From: CAVWQV01 sp963757115
GTDB lineage: Bacteria > Pseudomonadota > Alphaproteobacteria > Acetobacterales > Acetobacteraceae
Assembly: GCA_963757115.1 (NCBI GenBank)
Contig: CAVWQV010000017.1
Coordinates: 1 to 64,000 of the forward strand
Direction of reading: 5' to 3'
Length of the DNA: 64,000 nt
Part shown: one piece after another, positions 8,274-16,163 of the stretch
How positions within the stretch are numbered: position 1 is the first letter of the stretch
How the letters are laid out: every line of letters begins with the position of its first letter
Position numbers and translations under genes: made by a program
The notes under the pieces: model-generated
Database searches by the model: none
The model's input: only the letters and a program-made list of their open reading frames with translations
What the model was told of the DNA's origin: nothing

Positions 8274-9353
8274 TTGGGAAAGGTTCGCGTCGCGATTGTC
8301 GGGGTTGGCAATTGCGCGTCGTCTTTGGTCCAGGGTGTCACCTACTACCGCGACGCCGCCGTCGATCGGCCCGTGCCCGGACTGATGAACGTGGTCCTCG
8401 GCGGCTACCATGTGCGGGACATTACATTCTGCGCCGCGTTCGACGTTGCTTCCCCAAAGGTTGGGCACGATCTTGCTGAGGCGATCGGCGCCGAGCCGAA
8501 CAACACCTCCGTGTTCGCCACCGTCGATAAGACACGGGTTGCCGTGCAGCGCGGCCCCACGCTCGACGGCATCGGCCAATACGTTCGCGGCGCGGTGACC
8601 GAGTTGGCGACGGCGCCGGTGGATGTCGGCGCCGCTCTCCGCCGTGCAGAAGCGGACGTGCTCGTGTCCTACCTCCCGGTCGGGTCGGAACAGGCCACGA
8701 AATGGTACGCCGAGCAGGCGCTCGCAGCCGGTTGCGCGTTCGTCAACTGCGTTCCCGTGTTCATCGCATCCGACCCGGCGTGGGCGGCGCGGTTCGCGGC
8801 CAAGCGGCTGCCGGTCATTGGTGACGATATCAAGTCGCAGGTCGGGGCGACGATCGTGCACCGCGTTCTGACCAACCTGTTCCGCGAGCGGGGCGTGCGC
8901 CTGGACAGGACGTATCAGCTCAATTTCGGCGGCAACACCGATTTCATGAACATGCTGGAGCGCGAGCGGCTGCAGTCGAAGAAGCTGTCGAAGACCCGGG
9001 CGGTAACCAGCCAGCTCGATCAGCCGCTCTCGGACGCGGACGCGCATGTCGGGCCCAGCGATCACGTGCCGTGGCTCGAGGACCGCAAGTGGTGCTATAT
9101 CCGCATGGAGGGTACGTCGTTCGGCGATCTGCCGATCAATTGCGAGCTTAAGCTTGAGGTGTGGGACTCGCCCAACTCCGCCGGCGTGGTGATCGACGCC
9201 GTACGCTGCGCCAAGCTGGCGCTCGACCGAGGGATCGGCGGCGCGCTGACGGGTCCCTCCAGCTACTTCATGAAGAGCCCGCCCGAGCAGTTCACCGACC
9301 ATGAGGCGCGATTGCAAACCGAGGCCTTCATCCGGGGCGAGGCGGCGCGCTAG
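8274..9353 (+). CDS. ino1: Myo-inositol-1-phosphate synthase
   Basis: Converts glucose 6-phosphate to 1L-myo-inositol 1-phosphate with NAD. It is of the short bacterial/archaeal type, about 359 residues. The NAD-binding loop VGVGNCASSLVQG is at residues 8-20, followed by SYLPVGSEQATKWYA, GDDIKSQVGATIVHR, LNFGGNTDFMNM and NSAGVVIDAVRCAKLAL. The start is the TTG at 8274, seven bases after AAGGAG; the earlier in-frame start at 8232 lacks a ribosome site. It is divergent from the stress-type gene and is followed 11 bases later by a histidine phosphatase. This enzyme is uncommon in alphaproteobacteria, where it usually feeds inositol lipids or compatible solutes. Confidence 0.92.
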   Translation: MGKVRVAIVGVGNCASSLVQGVTYYRDAAVDRPVPGLMNVVLGGYHVRDITFCAAFDVASPKVGHDLAEAIGAEPNNTSVFATVDKTRVAVQRGPTLDGIGQYVRGAVTELATAPVDVGAALRRAEADVLVSYLPVGSEQATKWYAEQALAAGCAFVNCVPVFIASDPAWAARFAAKRLPVIGDDIKSQVGATIVHRVLTNLFRERGVRLDRTYQLNFGGNTDFMNMLERERLQSKKLSKTRAVTSQLDQPLSDADAHVGPSDHVPWLEDRKWCYIRMEGTSFGDLPINCELKLEVWDSPNSAGVVIDAVRCAKLALDRGIGGALTGPSSYFMKSPPEQFTDHEARLQTEAFIRGEAAR

Positions 9354-9364
9354 GATCGGGTCTC

Positions 9365-9973
9365 ATGCCAGGCACCACCACGTTCCACCTCGTGCGGCAC
9401 GGCGACTATGGCCTGCTCGGGCACGTGCTCGCCGGCCGGACCGTCGGGCATTCCTTGAGCGAGAGGGGGCGAGCGCAGGCCGAATCAGTGGCGGAAGCGT
9501 TGTCCGCCATTCCAATCCAGTCGATCGTTTCGAGCCCGCTTGAGCGGACGCGCGAGACCGCTGCACCTATTGCCGCGCGCTGCCACGTGGAGGTGACGAT
9601 CGACCCGGACGTGATCGAGATCGACTTCGGGGAATGGACCGGCCGCACCTTCGACTCGCTGCGCGCCTGGCCGGGGTGGGCGGACTTCACGCGTTTCCGT
9701 AGCACCGCACAGGTGCCGGGCGGCGAATCCATGCTCGCCGTGCAGACCCGCAGCGTGGCCGCGATCGTCCGCCTGCGGCAGGCTCATCCCGACGGCAACG
9801 TGGTGATCGTCAGCCACGGCGATGTCATCAAATCGATCATCGCGCACTTCCTGACGGTGCCGCTCGACCTGTTCCGCCGCTTCGACATCGCTCCCGCGTC
9901 CCGTAGCATCGTCGCCCTGACTGACGAGGACGCCCGCGTGCTTGCGGTCAACATTCCGCCTCCGACCGCCTGA
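9365..9973 (+). CDS. Histidine phosphatase family protein
   Basis: A 202-residue phosphoglycerate-mutase-like phosphatase. The catalytic RHG triad is in LVRHGDYGLLGH (His12), the second arginine in SSPLERTRETA, the acid in EIDFGEWTGRTF, and the second histidine in VIVSHGDVIKS. It starts 11 bases after ino1 and is clearly in the same operon, which suggests it removes the phosphate from inositol 1-phosphate or acts on a related metabolite; that role is inferred from position only. Its end overlaps the convergent glycosyltransferase end by 26 bases. Confidence 0.88.
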   Translation: MPGTTTFHLVRHGDYGLLGHVLAGRTVGHSLSERGRAQAESVAEALSAIPIQSIVSSPLERTRETAAPIAARCHVEVTIDPDVIEIDFGEWTGRTFDSLRAWPGWADFTRFRSTAQVPGGESMLAVQTRSVAAIVRLRQAHPDGNVVIVSHGDVIKSIIAHFLTVPLDLFRRFDIAPASRSIVALTDEDARVLAVNIPPPTA

Positions 9974-10865
9974 GCCGCAGGTCAGACGCGACCCGTTCGA
10001 GCGGGGCTTGCCAGTTGCCGTCCACATCCTGCCGGTAAAGCCGCATGGACGGATACCAGGGCAAATCCGGGCGCCGTTCCATCCACCGCCAGTCGCACTC
10101 ACGACGCAGCAGGAGCCACGTGCGCTTGCCAAGCGCCCCGGCCAGATGGGCGATCATGGTATCAACCGTAACGACGAGATCGAGCCCGGCGATCACAGAG
10201 GCAGTGGCCTTGACATCCGCGCCGGGCGGGATCGCTTGCGACAAGGAGGCCGCTTCGGTCGCGTCATGGAGGCTTCGGGGGTGCAAGCTCCAGAGCCGAA
10301 CCCCCGGCACGTTGCAAGCCGCCTGAAGTGCGAGACGGGGAATGGAGCGCGCCGGATCCCAGTCTCCTGCTTGCCAACACAGGCCGACATTGAACGTGTC
10401 GCCACGACAAAGCGCAGGGCGGGCCGCAAGGTAGGGCGGCTTTGCTGCGTCGGGGCCGAGCCGCAGCGCGTGCGCAAGCTCCATGATTTCCACATCGCGC
10501 TCGGCCGGCGCCCCCGGCGCTTCGGGCCGGAACCGGAGGAGGCGATCGATGCCCGGCATCGTCTCGAACAGGCGGAGCAGCTCCGACTGCACCTCCAGCG
10601 TGACGGAGGCCGCCCGCTTGCGGAGCGCTGGGAGAAACCGGGCGAACTGGATGGTATCGCCGAGGCCATGATAGCAGCGCACCAGCACGTGCCGGCCCGC
10701 AAAGTCGCCACCGTCCCAGACCCAGCGCAAGTGATAGGGCAGCGCCGGATCGTCGCGGGCTGAGCGGTCGCGGCTGGCAAGCACCCGGTCGCTGATGACG
10801 TGGGCGGCCTCGAACGCGCCGCGACGCATTGCTTGCACCCAATGCGAGCCCACGTCGTCGATCAT
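9948..10865 (-). CDS. Glycosyltransferase, GT9/heptosyltransferase-like
   Basis: A 305-residue protein and the last gene of the glycan operon. It contains YHGLGDTIQFARFLPALR near the middle, which resembles the nucleotide-sugar entry loop of heptosyltransferase-like enzymes, then GLCWQAGDWDPARSIP and VVTVDTMIAHLAGALGKRTW, the donor-binding region typical of GT9 and TPR-linked glycosyltransferases. The start at 10865 makes a classic ATGA overlap with the upstream methyltransferase; the longer frame to 10955 is less likely. It probably adds a sugar to a surface polysaccharide; donor and acceptor are unknown. Confidence 0.8.
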   Translation of the reverse strand: MIDDVGSHWVQAMRRGAFEAAHVISDRVLASRDRSARDDPALPYHLRWVWDGGDFAGRHVLVRCYHGLGDTIQFARFLPALRKRAASVTLEVQSELLRLFETMPGIDRLLRFRPEAPGAPAERDVEIMELAHALRLGPDAAKPPYLAARPALCRGDTFNVGLCWQAGDWDPARSIPRLALQAACNVPGVRLWSLHPRSLHDATEAASLSQAIPPGADVKATASVIAGLDLVVTVDTMIAHLAGALGKRTWLLLRRECDWRWMERRPDLPWYPSMRLYRQDVDGNWQAPLERVASDLRLRRSEAEC

Positions 10866-11689
10866 GGTTTTCGCAACACGAACGCGCGCCCGTCCCAGAG
10901 CCGGAACGGGGCCAGGCCGTCCACCTCCACCAGCAAGTCGTAGTCGAGCGCCCAACGCTCCAGGTCCGCGGAGTCGAGCGCCGGATCGTTTCGATAGGAC
11001 AGATTGAGGATCGCGAGCCTGCCCTGGCGGCGCAGCACACCGGCGATGTCGCGCAAATGCGCTTCCGCCACACCGGCTTGCAGCAGGTAGGGGAAGCTGT
11101 CGACCGCGAGCACCACATCGGCCGAGCCGCGCGGAACCGGGAGCAGGCCGCTTCCCTCCACGATCGCGAACCGTACATTCGCAGCGGCGCAGCGGCGGTC
11201 GGCTTCGGCGATCATGGCCGGGGATACGTCCACCCCGAGCACGGAACGCACGCGCGGGGCGATCGCGGCCGAGACCCGGCCGATGCCGCAGCCGAGATCA
11301 ACCACGTCGAATTCCGGGCGCAACAGCCCCTCCGCGTCGAGCCACGCGACCAGCTCGCCGGTGGCGGCGGCCAGTATCGCCGGATCGTTGAGCGAGTAGG
11401 CGGCGACGCTGGCCTCGGGCGCCCGGCTGACCGCGCGATCGAACATGCAGCGTACCGCATCGAGACCCGCCTCGTCGTGGCCCACTTCGGCGAACACCGA
11501 TTCGAGCTCCTGCAGTTCCGCGCGCTTGGTCGCGAGGAGGGCGCGCAGACGGTCTGCCGCCAAGCCGGCGCGGCCTTCGAGGCCGACAGCGATCGCGTCG
11601 GGCGACTGGCCGGCAAGCAGCAGACGCGCGAGCGCCATCTCGGGCGAGAGACGCCCGGCCAGGCACTCCGCGATCGCGTCGTTGGTCAT
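10862..11689 (-). CDS. SAM-dependent methyltransferase with helical N-terminal region
   Basis: A 275-residue protein. Residues 1-100 are helical and leucine-rich (RLRALLATKRAELQELESVF); the methyltransferase domain follows with motif I VVDLGCGIGRVSAAI near residue 128 and the acidic VLGVDVSPAMI. Both ends overlap neighbours by four bases (ATGA), so it is translationally coupled within the operon. It probably methylates a sugar or a glycan precursor; that is inferred from context. Confidence 0.82.
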   Translation of the reverse strand: MTNDAIAECLAGRLSPEMALARLLLAGQSPDAIAVGLEGRAGLAADRLRALLATKRAELQELESVFAEVGHDEAGLDAVRCMFDRAVSRAPEASVAAYSLNDPAILAAATGELVAWLDAEGLLRPEFDVVDLGCGIGRVSAAIAPRVRSVLGVDVSPAMIAEADRRCAAANVRFAIVEGSGLLPVPRGSADVVLAVDSFPYLLQAGVAEAHLRDIAGVLRRQGRLAILNLSYRNDPALDSADLERWALDYDLLVEVDGLAPFRLWDGRAFVLRKP

Positions 11690-12681
11690 TCCGGCACCAG
11701 ATGGCAGGCCGCGTTCATGCGGTCGCGTCCGCCCCAGGCGTATTTGTAGCGCTCGCCGCCACGCAGGAAATGTGCCTCGCGACGACCCTCGCGCACGGCT
11801 TCCTCAAGCATCGCGCCCAGCAGTAGCGTTCCCGGGCTTTGATGCCCGAACGCCGTATCGTAGCCGCTGAGATAGAACAGAATGCGCTGGCTGCCCCCGA
11901 GCAGCGCATAGCACGCGGCGGCCATCTGTCCGCACAGCGACAACGCCTGGAGCCGCAAGATGCCGGCGGCGAGCAGCAGCGGCGCCGCCTCGCGGTGGAA
12001 TGCGCGTACGTGCGGATCGCCGAGCACTCCGTTGCCCGACCAGCGCGCCTCATGGAGGCGGAAGAAGCCGTCAAGCAGCGTGGGCAGGTTTTCGGTTGTT
12101 GCAACGGCAATGGTGGCGCCGCCGACCCGTTCGGCGCGATGCCGGTTCATGCGCAGCTTGCGATGCGTCGCCGCCGGAATGCACCCGCGCACCCCGTCGA
12201 CGCTCGGCGGCAAATCGAGGACGGGGCAGGGATCGGTCTGACGCCATGCCGCCGCCGGCGAGGTCGCGGAGCGAAGCGAGGCATCCGGCGGCACGTCGAT
12301 CAAGTCGCAGGCGGTCACAGCGTCCGTGGCAGCGTGGCGGAGTGCCGCGTCAAGCAGAACGCGGGCCGTGTCCGGCGGCGCCTCCGGCGCGAGCAGCGCG
12401 TCCTGATAGTCGGTCAGCCCAGCGCCCATCGGCAGCAGTTTGCGCCCCTCCTGCTCCTCCAGCACGTAAAGCGGCAACACGCCCACGAGGGCGCCGTTCT
12501 CTCGCAAGGTAGCGACCCGAGGGGCCCCGGTACCAAACCCGCGCCACCAGGGCATCAGCCATCGAGGCGACTGGAACGGCCCCGCCTCCGGAGTCCGCGC
12601 CCACAAGCGATCCCACTCCGGCTCCAGACCGGCCAACGCCGCATCCGTGGCGACGAGCGCCACGTCAGCTTTTGTCGTCAA
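11686..12681 (-). CDS. GNAT/FemAB-like acyltransferase of polysaccharide cluster
   Basis: About 331 residues, resembling the CelD/BcsL-like GNAT acetyltransferases found in exopolysaccharide loci: WDRLWARTPEAGPFQSPRWL near the start, then THRKLRMNRHRAERVGGATI, FFRLHEARWSGNGVL, and a C-terminal acetyl-CoA-type fold ending in FLRGGERYKYAWGG. The start is inferred to be the TTG at 12681 because it overlaps the upstream glycosyltransferase stop as TTGA; a GTG nearby (12663) is an alternative. It probably acylates a glycan building block. The end overlaps the next methyltransferase by four bases. Confidence 0.78.
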   Translation of the reverse strand: MTTKADVALVATDAALAGLEPEWDRLWARTPEAGPFQSPRWLMPWWRGFGTGAPRVATLRENGALVGVLPLYVLEEQEGRKLLPMGAGLTDYQDALLAPEAPPDTARVLLDAALRHAATDAVTACDLIDVPPDASLRSATSPAAAWRQTDPCPVLDLPPSVDGVRGCIPAATHRKLRMNRHRAERVGGATIAVATTENLPTLLDGFFRLHEARWSGNGVLGDPHVRAFHREAAPLLLAAGILRLQALSLCGQMAAACYALLGGSQRILFYLSGYDTAFGHQSPGTLLLGAMLEEAVREGRREAHFLRGGERYKYAWGGRDRMNAACHLVPE

Positions 12682-13724
12682 GCTGCCGTCCGCCGCGCCA
12701 GCGCGCCATAGCGGGCGAAGTAGGCCTCCACCATCGCCGCTTGCGAAAAGCGCGTCCGTGCGGCGGTCCGGCAGGTGGCGGGGTCGATCCCGGCGGCGAG
12801 CCGTATCGCGTCCGCCATCTCGGTTGCGTTGGAAACGAGGTAGCCCGTGCGACCGTGCTCGACGATTTCGCGGAGCGCGCCGGCGGGAAACGCAATCACC
12901 GGCGTGCCGGAGGCGAGCGCCTCCATGGCGACGAGCGAGCTGGTCTCCGGAGCGAGGCTCGGCACTAGCAGGCAGCGTGCCGCAGCCAGCAGCCGGCGCT
13001 TCCGCCGAAAGCCGAGCGGGCCAAGGAAGCGCCGTCGCGCGTCGAGCCGAGGGCGCACCTCCTGCTCGAAATACGCAGAATGCTCGGGATAGGGAAACAC
13101 CGTCCCGCCTATCAGCAACGGAACGTCGGCCTGGCGCGCGGCGTCCAACGCGAGATGCACGCCCTTCTCCGGACAGATCCGCGTGAGCATCAGCGCAAAA
13201 CTCCGCCGCGCATGGACCGATCGCGCGAATTGCTCGAGCGCCACCCCGTTGATGATGGGCGACAACAAGCGCGCGTTTGGCGGGCAGGCGGCCTGCTGGG
13301 CGAGCGAGACGCAGTTCAGCCACGTATCGGGCCGGGTGGGCGCAAGCGCGTGCTGCGGATACCAGTCTGGTGGCAAATGAAGGGTGGCGAGCGCTGGGGG
13401 CCCGGGTGGCGGCAGGGTGGCCTCGAAATCGATGCCGTGCATGTGCACGACATCGACGGGTTCACGTCGCACCGTCTCGGCAACGGCATGTCGCATCGCG
13501 GCCTGGGCACCCCGCTTCTGCGGCTCGTCGATCGGATCGGCCGGTGCCGGTGCGCCGACCACTAGTTCGCCCGCCGCCGCCGAGCCGGCGCAGGCGACCA
13601 CGATCGAGCGATAGCCGCGCGCGACGAGTGCGGCATCGAGTGCCGCCAGCACTTGCTCGGCCCCTCCAACCGCGTCCGGCCCGACCGGGGCCAGCGAGTA
13701 GCCCACGCTCAGCACGGTCAACAT
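12678..13724 (-). CDS. GT4-family glycosyltransferase
   Basis: A 348-residue retaining GT-B glycosyltransferase. It starts with MLTVLSVGYSLAPVGPDAVGGAEQVLAAL, whose glycine-rich acceptor loop is typical of GT4, and has the donor-binding region RICPEKGVHLALDAA and the EX7E-type segment APETSSLVAMEALASGTPVIA. It overlaps the downstream acyltransferase by four bases and begins five bases after the glycoside hydrolase stop. The sugar transferred is unknown. Confidence 0.88.
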   Translation of the reverse strand: MLTVLSVGYSLAPVGPDAVGGAEQVLAALDAALVARGYRSIVVACAGSAAAGELVVGAPAPADPIDEPQKRGAQAAMRHAVAETVRREPVDVVHMHGIDFEATLPPPGPPALATLHLPPDWYPQHALAPTRPDTWLNCVSLAQQAACPPNARLLSPIINGVALEQFARSVHARRSFALMLTRICPEKGVHLALDAARQADVPLLIGGTVFPYPEHSAYFEQEVRPRLDARRRFLGPLGFRRKRRLLAAARCLLVPSLAPETSSLVAMEALASGTPVIAFPAGALREIVEHGRTGYLVSNATEMADAIRLAAGIDPATCRTAARTRFSQAAMVEAYFARYGALARRTAA

Positions 13725-13729
13725 CGGAG

Positions 13730-14617
13730 CTAGCCCGCGTAACGGCGGATCATCGCGGCGCAGAATTCGGCGAAGGCCTCAGGCCGCTTCGGAGGTGCGG
13801 TGTGGTGCTCCCAAATTCCCTCGTGCTCGGGTGTAAAGCAGAACGTCAACGTCACATCGAACGGCTCCAGCGCTTTCATCTGCCGGTCGAACCACCGGAG
13901 CGCGTCGGGGCGGAACCAGTCTGCCCAACTCAGCCCTGTGCGGAGGTAGGTGACGCCGAGATCGCCCAGCCAACGCACGGCATCCTCCAGGCGATGGTCC
14001 TCGAAATGGAACCATTGACAAATGCCTAGCGCGGGCGTGAACGCCGGGAAGGCATGCGCGGCCAGCTTCGGCCGCCCATGCTCGTCAAGCAGCCCCATAT
14101 GGAAATGTCGGTAGTAGGAGGAGCCTTCCGCCTCCTTGTGGCGCGTCGTGGCCGGCCAGGCGGCCGGAAGGTCGTAAAGACTGTACCAGTGGATGCGCGG
14201 CGAGCGCCCGATCAACAGTTCTGCGCTGCGTCGCAGGCCCCATTCCTGCACCTCCTCAGCGCCGAAGCTCGAAATGCCGACTTCGGAAACCCAGACCGGC
14301 AGGTGCGTCGCCGCCGCGATCGTTTCGACTTTCTCCGGCCACTCGTCGATCGTCCAATGGTTCCAATCGAGTGGAAACCCGTGCACCGCGACGCCGTCGA
14401 GATCCTCCATCACGCCGTAGCTGGCCATCAGCCGCACGAAATCGGGGTCTATCGGCGACATGCCGCCGAGCACGCGCGGCAGGCCCGGGCGCTCCGCGGC
14501 GATCGCCTGGCCCGCAAGCCTCGCCATGCGGGCGAACACCGCCCAGCGTGGATCGTTTTCGAAATCCCAGTGCGACTTGTTGTTGGGCTCGTTCCAGATC
14601 ATCGCCGCTTCGATCAC
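13730..14617 (-). CDS. Glycoside hydrolase, clan A-like, motifs in permuted order (beta-xylosidase-like)
   Basis: A 295-residue protein. The GTG start at 14617 overlaps the upstream methyltransferase stop as GTGA. The acid/base motif IWNEPNN sits at residues 7-13 (Glu10), the probable nucleophile in VWVSEVGISSFG is Glu112, and the last barrel strand is IHWYSLYDL at about 142-150. From about residue 198 comes what usually opens such enzymes: LEDAVRWLGDLGVTYLRTGL, SWADWFRPDALRWFD, FDVTLTFCFTPEHEG, and finally PEAFAEFCAAMIRRYAG, the helix that normally precedes the NEP strand. The order is therefore strands 4-8, then 1-3. No signal peptide is seen, so it is probably cytoplasmic and acts on a glycan intermediate. 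The frame is intact and in an intact operon. Confidence 0.75.
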   Translation of the reverse strand: MIEAAMIWNEPNNKSHWDFENDPRWAVFARMARLAGQAIAAERPGLPRVLGGMSPIDPDFVRLMASYGVMEDLDGVAVHGFPLDWNHWTIDEWPEKVETIAAATHLPVWVSEVGISSFGAEEVQEWGLRRSAELLIGRSPRIHWYSLYDLPAAWPATTRHKEAEGSSYYRHFHMGLLDEHGRPKLAAHAFPAFTPALGICQWFHFEDHRLEDAVRWLGDLGVTYLRTGLSWADWFRPDALRWFDRQMKALEPFDVTLTFCFTPEHEGIWEHHTAPPKRPEAFAEFCAAMIRRYAG

Positions 14618-15387
14618 CCGCCCGCTCCGTTGCCCCGCGCCGGATACACCGCGCCGTAGCCGTCGATCGGACGTTCCGAGCGGCGGCAGATGAACACCTC
14701 GTCCTCCGGATGGCTCAGCACGGCGAAGCCAGCGCTGCGCAGCATTGCCTCCGAGCAGGCGCGGTTCGGCGCCCACCAATTGGTCGGGTCGTGCGCATAC
14801 TCGCGCTCGATGAAGTGCAGCTTGGGATACCCCGGATCATCGAAGATGTCGGTTTGCCAGAACTCGTAGTCGGGCTCGAAGTCGAGCACCCGGTCGCTGC
14901 CGCGCTGCATCGACTGGAAAACTAGGAGATCGCGCGCTACGTGCTCGTGGATGAGATCGAGCGCCAGCAGCGGATGGCGCAGGTGATAGAGCACGCCGAT
15001 GAAGAACACGATATCGAACCGCTGGCCGAGCGCGCCCACGTCGTAGACGGACAAGCGGCGGAACTCGATGTCGAGCCCCTCCACCTCGGCCGCGAACCGG
15101 GCCTGCGCGAGATAGTCTTCGTCGAAGTCGATGCCGAGCACGTGCGCCGCGCCACGGCGCTTCATCTCCATGGCGTAGAACCCGCCATTGCAGCCGATAT
15201 CGAGCACTGACCTGCCGGCGAGATCCTGCGGCAGCGCGCCCGCGAAGCGTTGCCACTTAATCCTTGGATAGTCACCCAGGAAGTGCTCCGGGGCGGTGCT
15301 GACGCCCTTGAGGTCAAGATTGTGGAACCACGGCCCCAGTGCTTCAGCCCGCGCCCGGATGCGCTCGGGCGTCCAGGCCTCGCTCAT
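14614..15387 (-). CDS. TIGR04290-type methyltransferase of glycan cluster
   Basis: A 257-residue SAM methyltransferase related to the CmoB-like DUF1698 group and, I believe, to the TIGR04290 family that travels with glycosyltransferases. It contains WFHNLDLKGVSTAPEHFLGD, IKWQRFAGALPQDLAGRSVL, the SAM loop VLDIGCNGGFYAMEM, and GVLYHLRHPLLALD. The ATG at 15387 gives the family-typical MSEAWTPERIRARAEALG opening. It overlaps the hydrolase by four bases and its start lies inside the end of the nucleotidyltransferase reading frame. Confidence 0.83.
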   Translation of the reverse strand: MSEAWTPERIRARAEALGPWFHNLDLKGVSTAPEHFLGDYPRIKWQRFAGALPQDLAGRSVLDIGCNGGFYAMEMKRRGAAHVLGIDFDEDYLAQARFAAEVEGLDIEFRRLSVYDVGALGQRFDIVFFIGVLYHLRHPLLALDLIHEHVARDLLVFQSMQRGSDRVLDFEPDYEFWQTDIFDDPGYPKLHFIEREYAHDPTNWWAPNRACSEAMLRSAGFAVLSHPEDEVFICRRSERPIDGYGAVYPARGNGAGG

Positions 15388-16163
15388 GCCGTGGCCCCGG
15401 CAATTCGCGCCCGGCGCGCGGCTGCAGCGGTGATGCGTGCCGCCCTTCCAGGAGCGCGATCGCTTCACGATAGCCGTGCAACGTCCCCACATCGACGTAG
15501 CTTTCGCCGGCGCGCACGCCCCAAGCCTCGCCACCTGCGGCAAGCCACGCATTCACCAGAGTGCCGATGAACGCGTCGGCGCGATGGCGCTGCACCCAAA
15601 GCGCGTGCAAGCGGTGCAGGATGGCGCCCGGCATCTTGAACGCGCCCCAAATCCAGTGCGAGGCCGCATCCGCCGATTTCACCTGGATGCGCAGCACGCG
15701 CCCGGCGCCGTCGGTCTCCACCGCGTCGAACAGCTCCGGACGTTGCACCGGAAACAATAGAAAGGACAGTCGGTCTCCAGGCAGGTGCCGAAGCGCGTCC
15801 TCGGGGAACCAGATCGTGTCAGGCAGCCCCACGATCACCGGTTCGTCCGGCGCCAATCAGCGGGAGCGCGCGAAACACGGCGTCGCACAAGCCCGCCGCC
15901 TGATCCTGCACCACATAGGCGATGCTCGCTCCGGCGAGGGAACCGCCGTAATATTGCAGGATGTCGGACTTTCCGGGAGAGATCACGAAACAGATCTTGC
16001 CGGCTCCCGCGTGCACCATGCGATCCACCAGGTACTCGCTGACGGCGCGCGGCCGTTCGGCGCCGGCGTGATCGAGCCAGCTTCCCACTGGTAGCAGTTC
16101 CTTGGAAAACGCCAGCGGTTGGATGCGCGTGCCATTCCCCGCCGCCGGAACGATGCCCCACAT
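15344..16163 (-). CDS. Sugar-1-phosphate nucleotidyltransferase (one frameshift)
   Basis: Glucose-1-phosphate thymidylyltransferase-like NTP transferase that would make an activated sugar for the neighbouring transferases. The N-terminus MWGIVPAAGNGTRIQPLAFSKELLPVG (GxGTR-x-P loop and lysine) starts at 16163, and YVVQDQAAGLCDAV follows. The frame changes near 15850, after which VIVGLPDTIWFPEDALRHLP and ESYVDVGTLHGYREAI continue to the stop. About 273 codons in total, normal for the group. The last 43 bases overlap the methyltransferase start, so the true stop could be slightly earlier if another indel is present. Confidence 0.82.
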
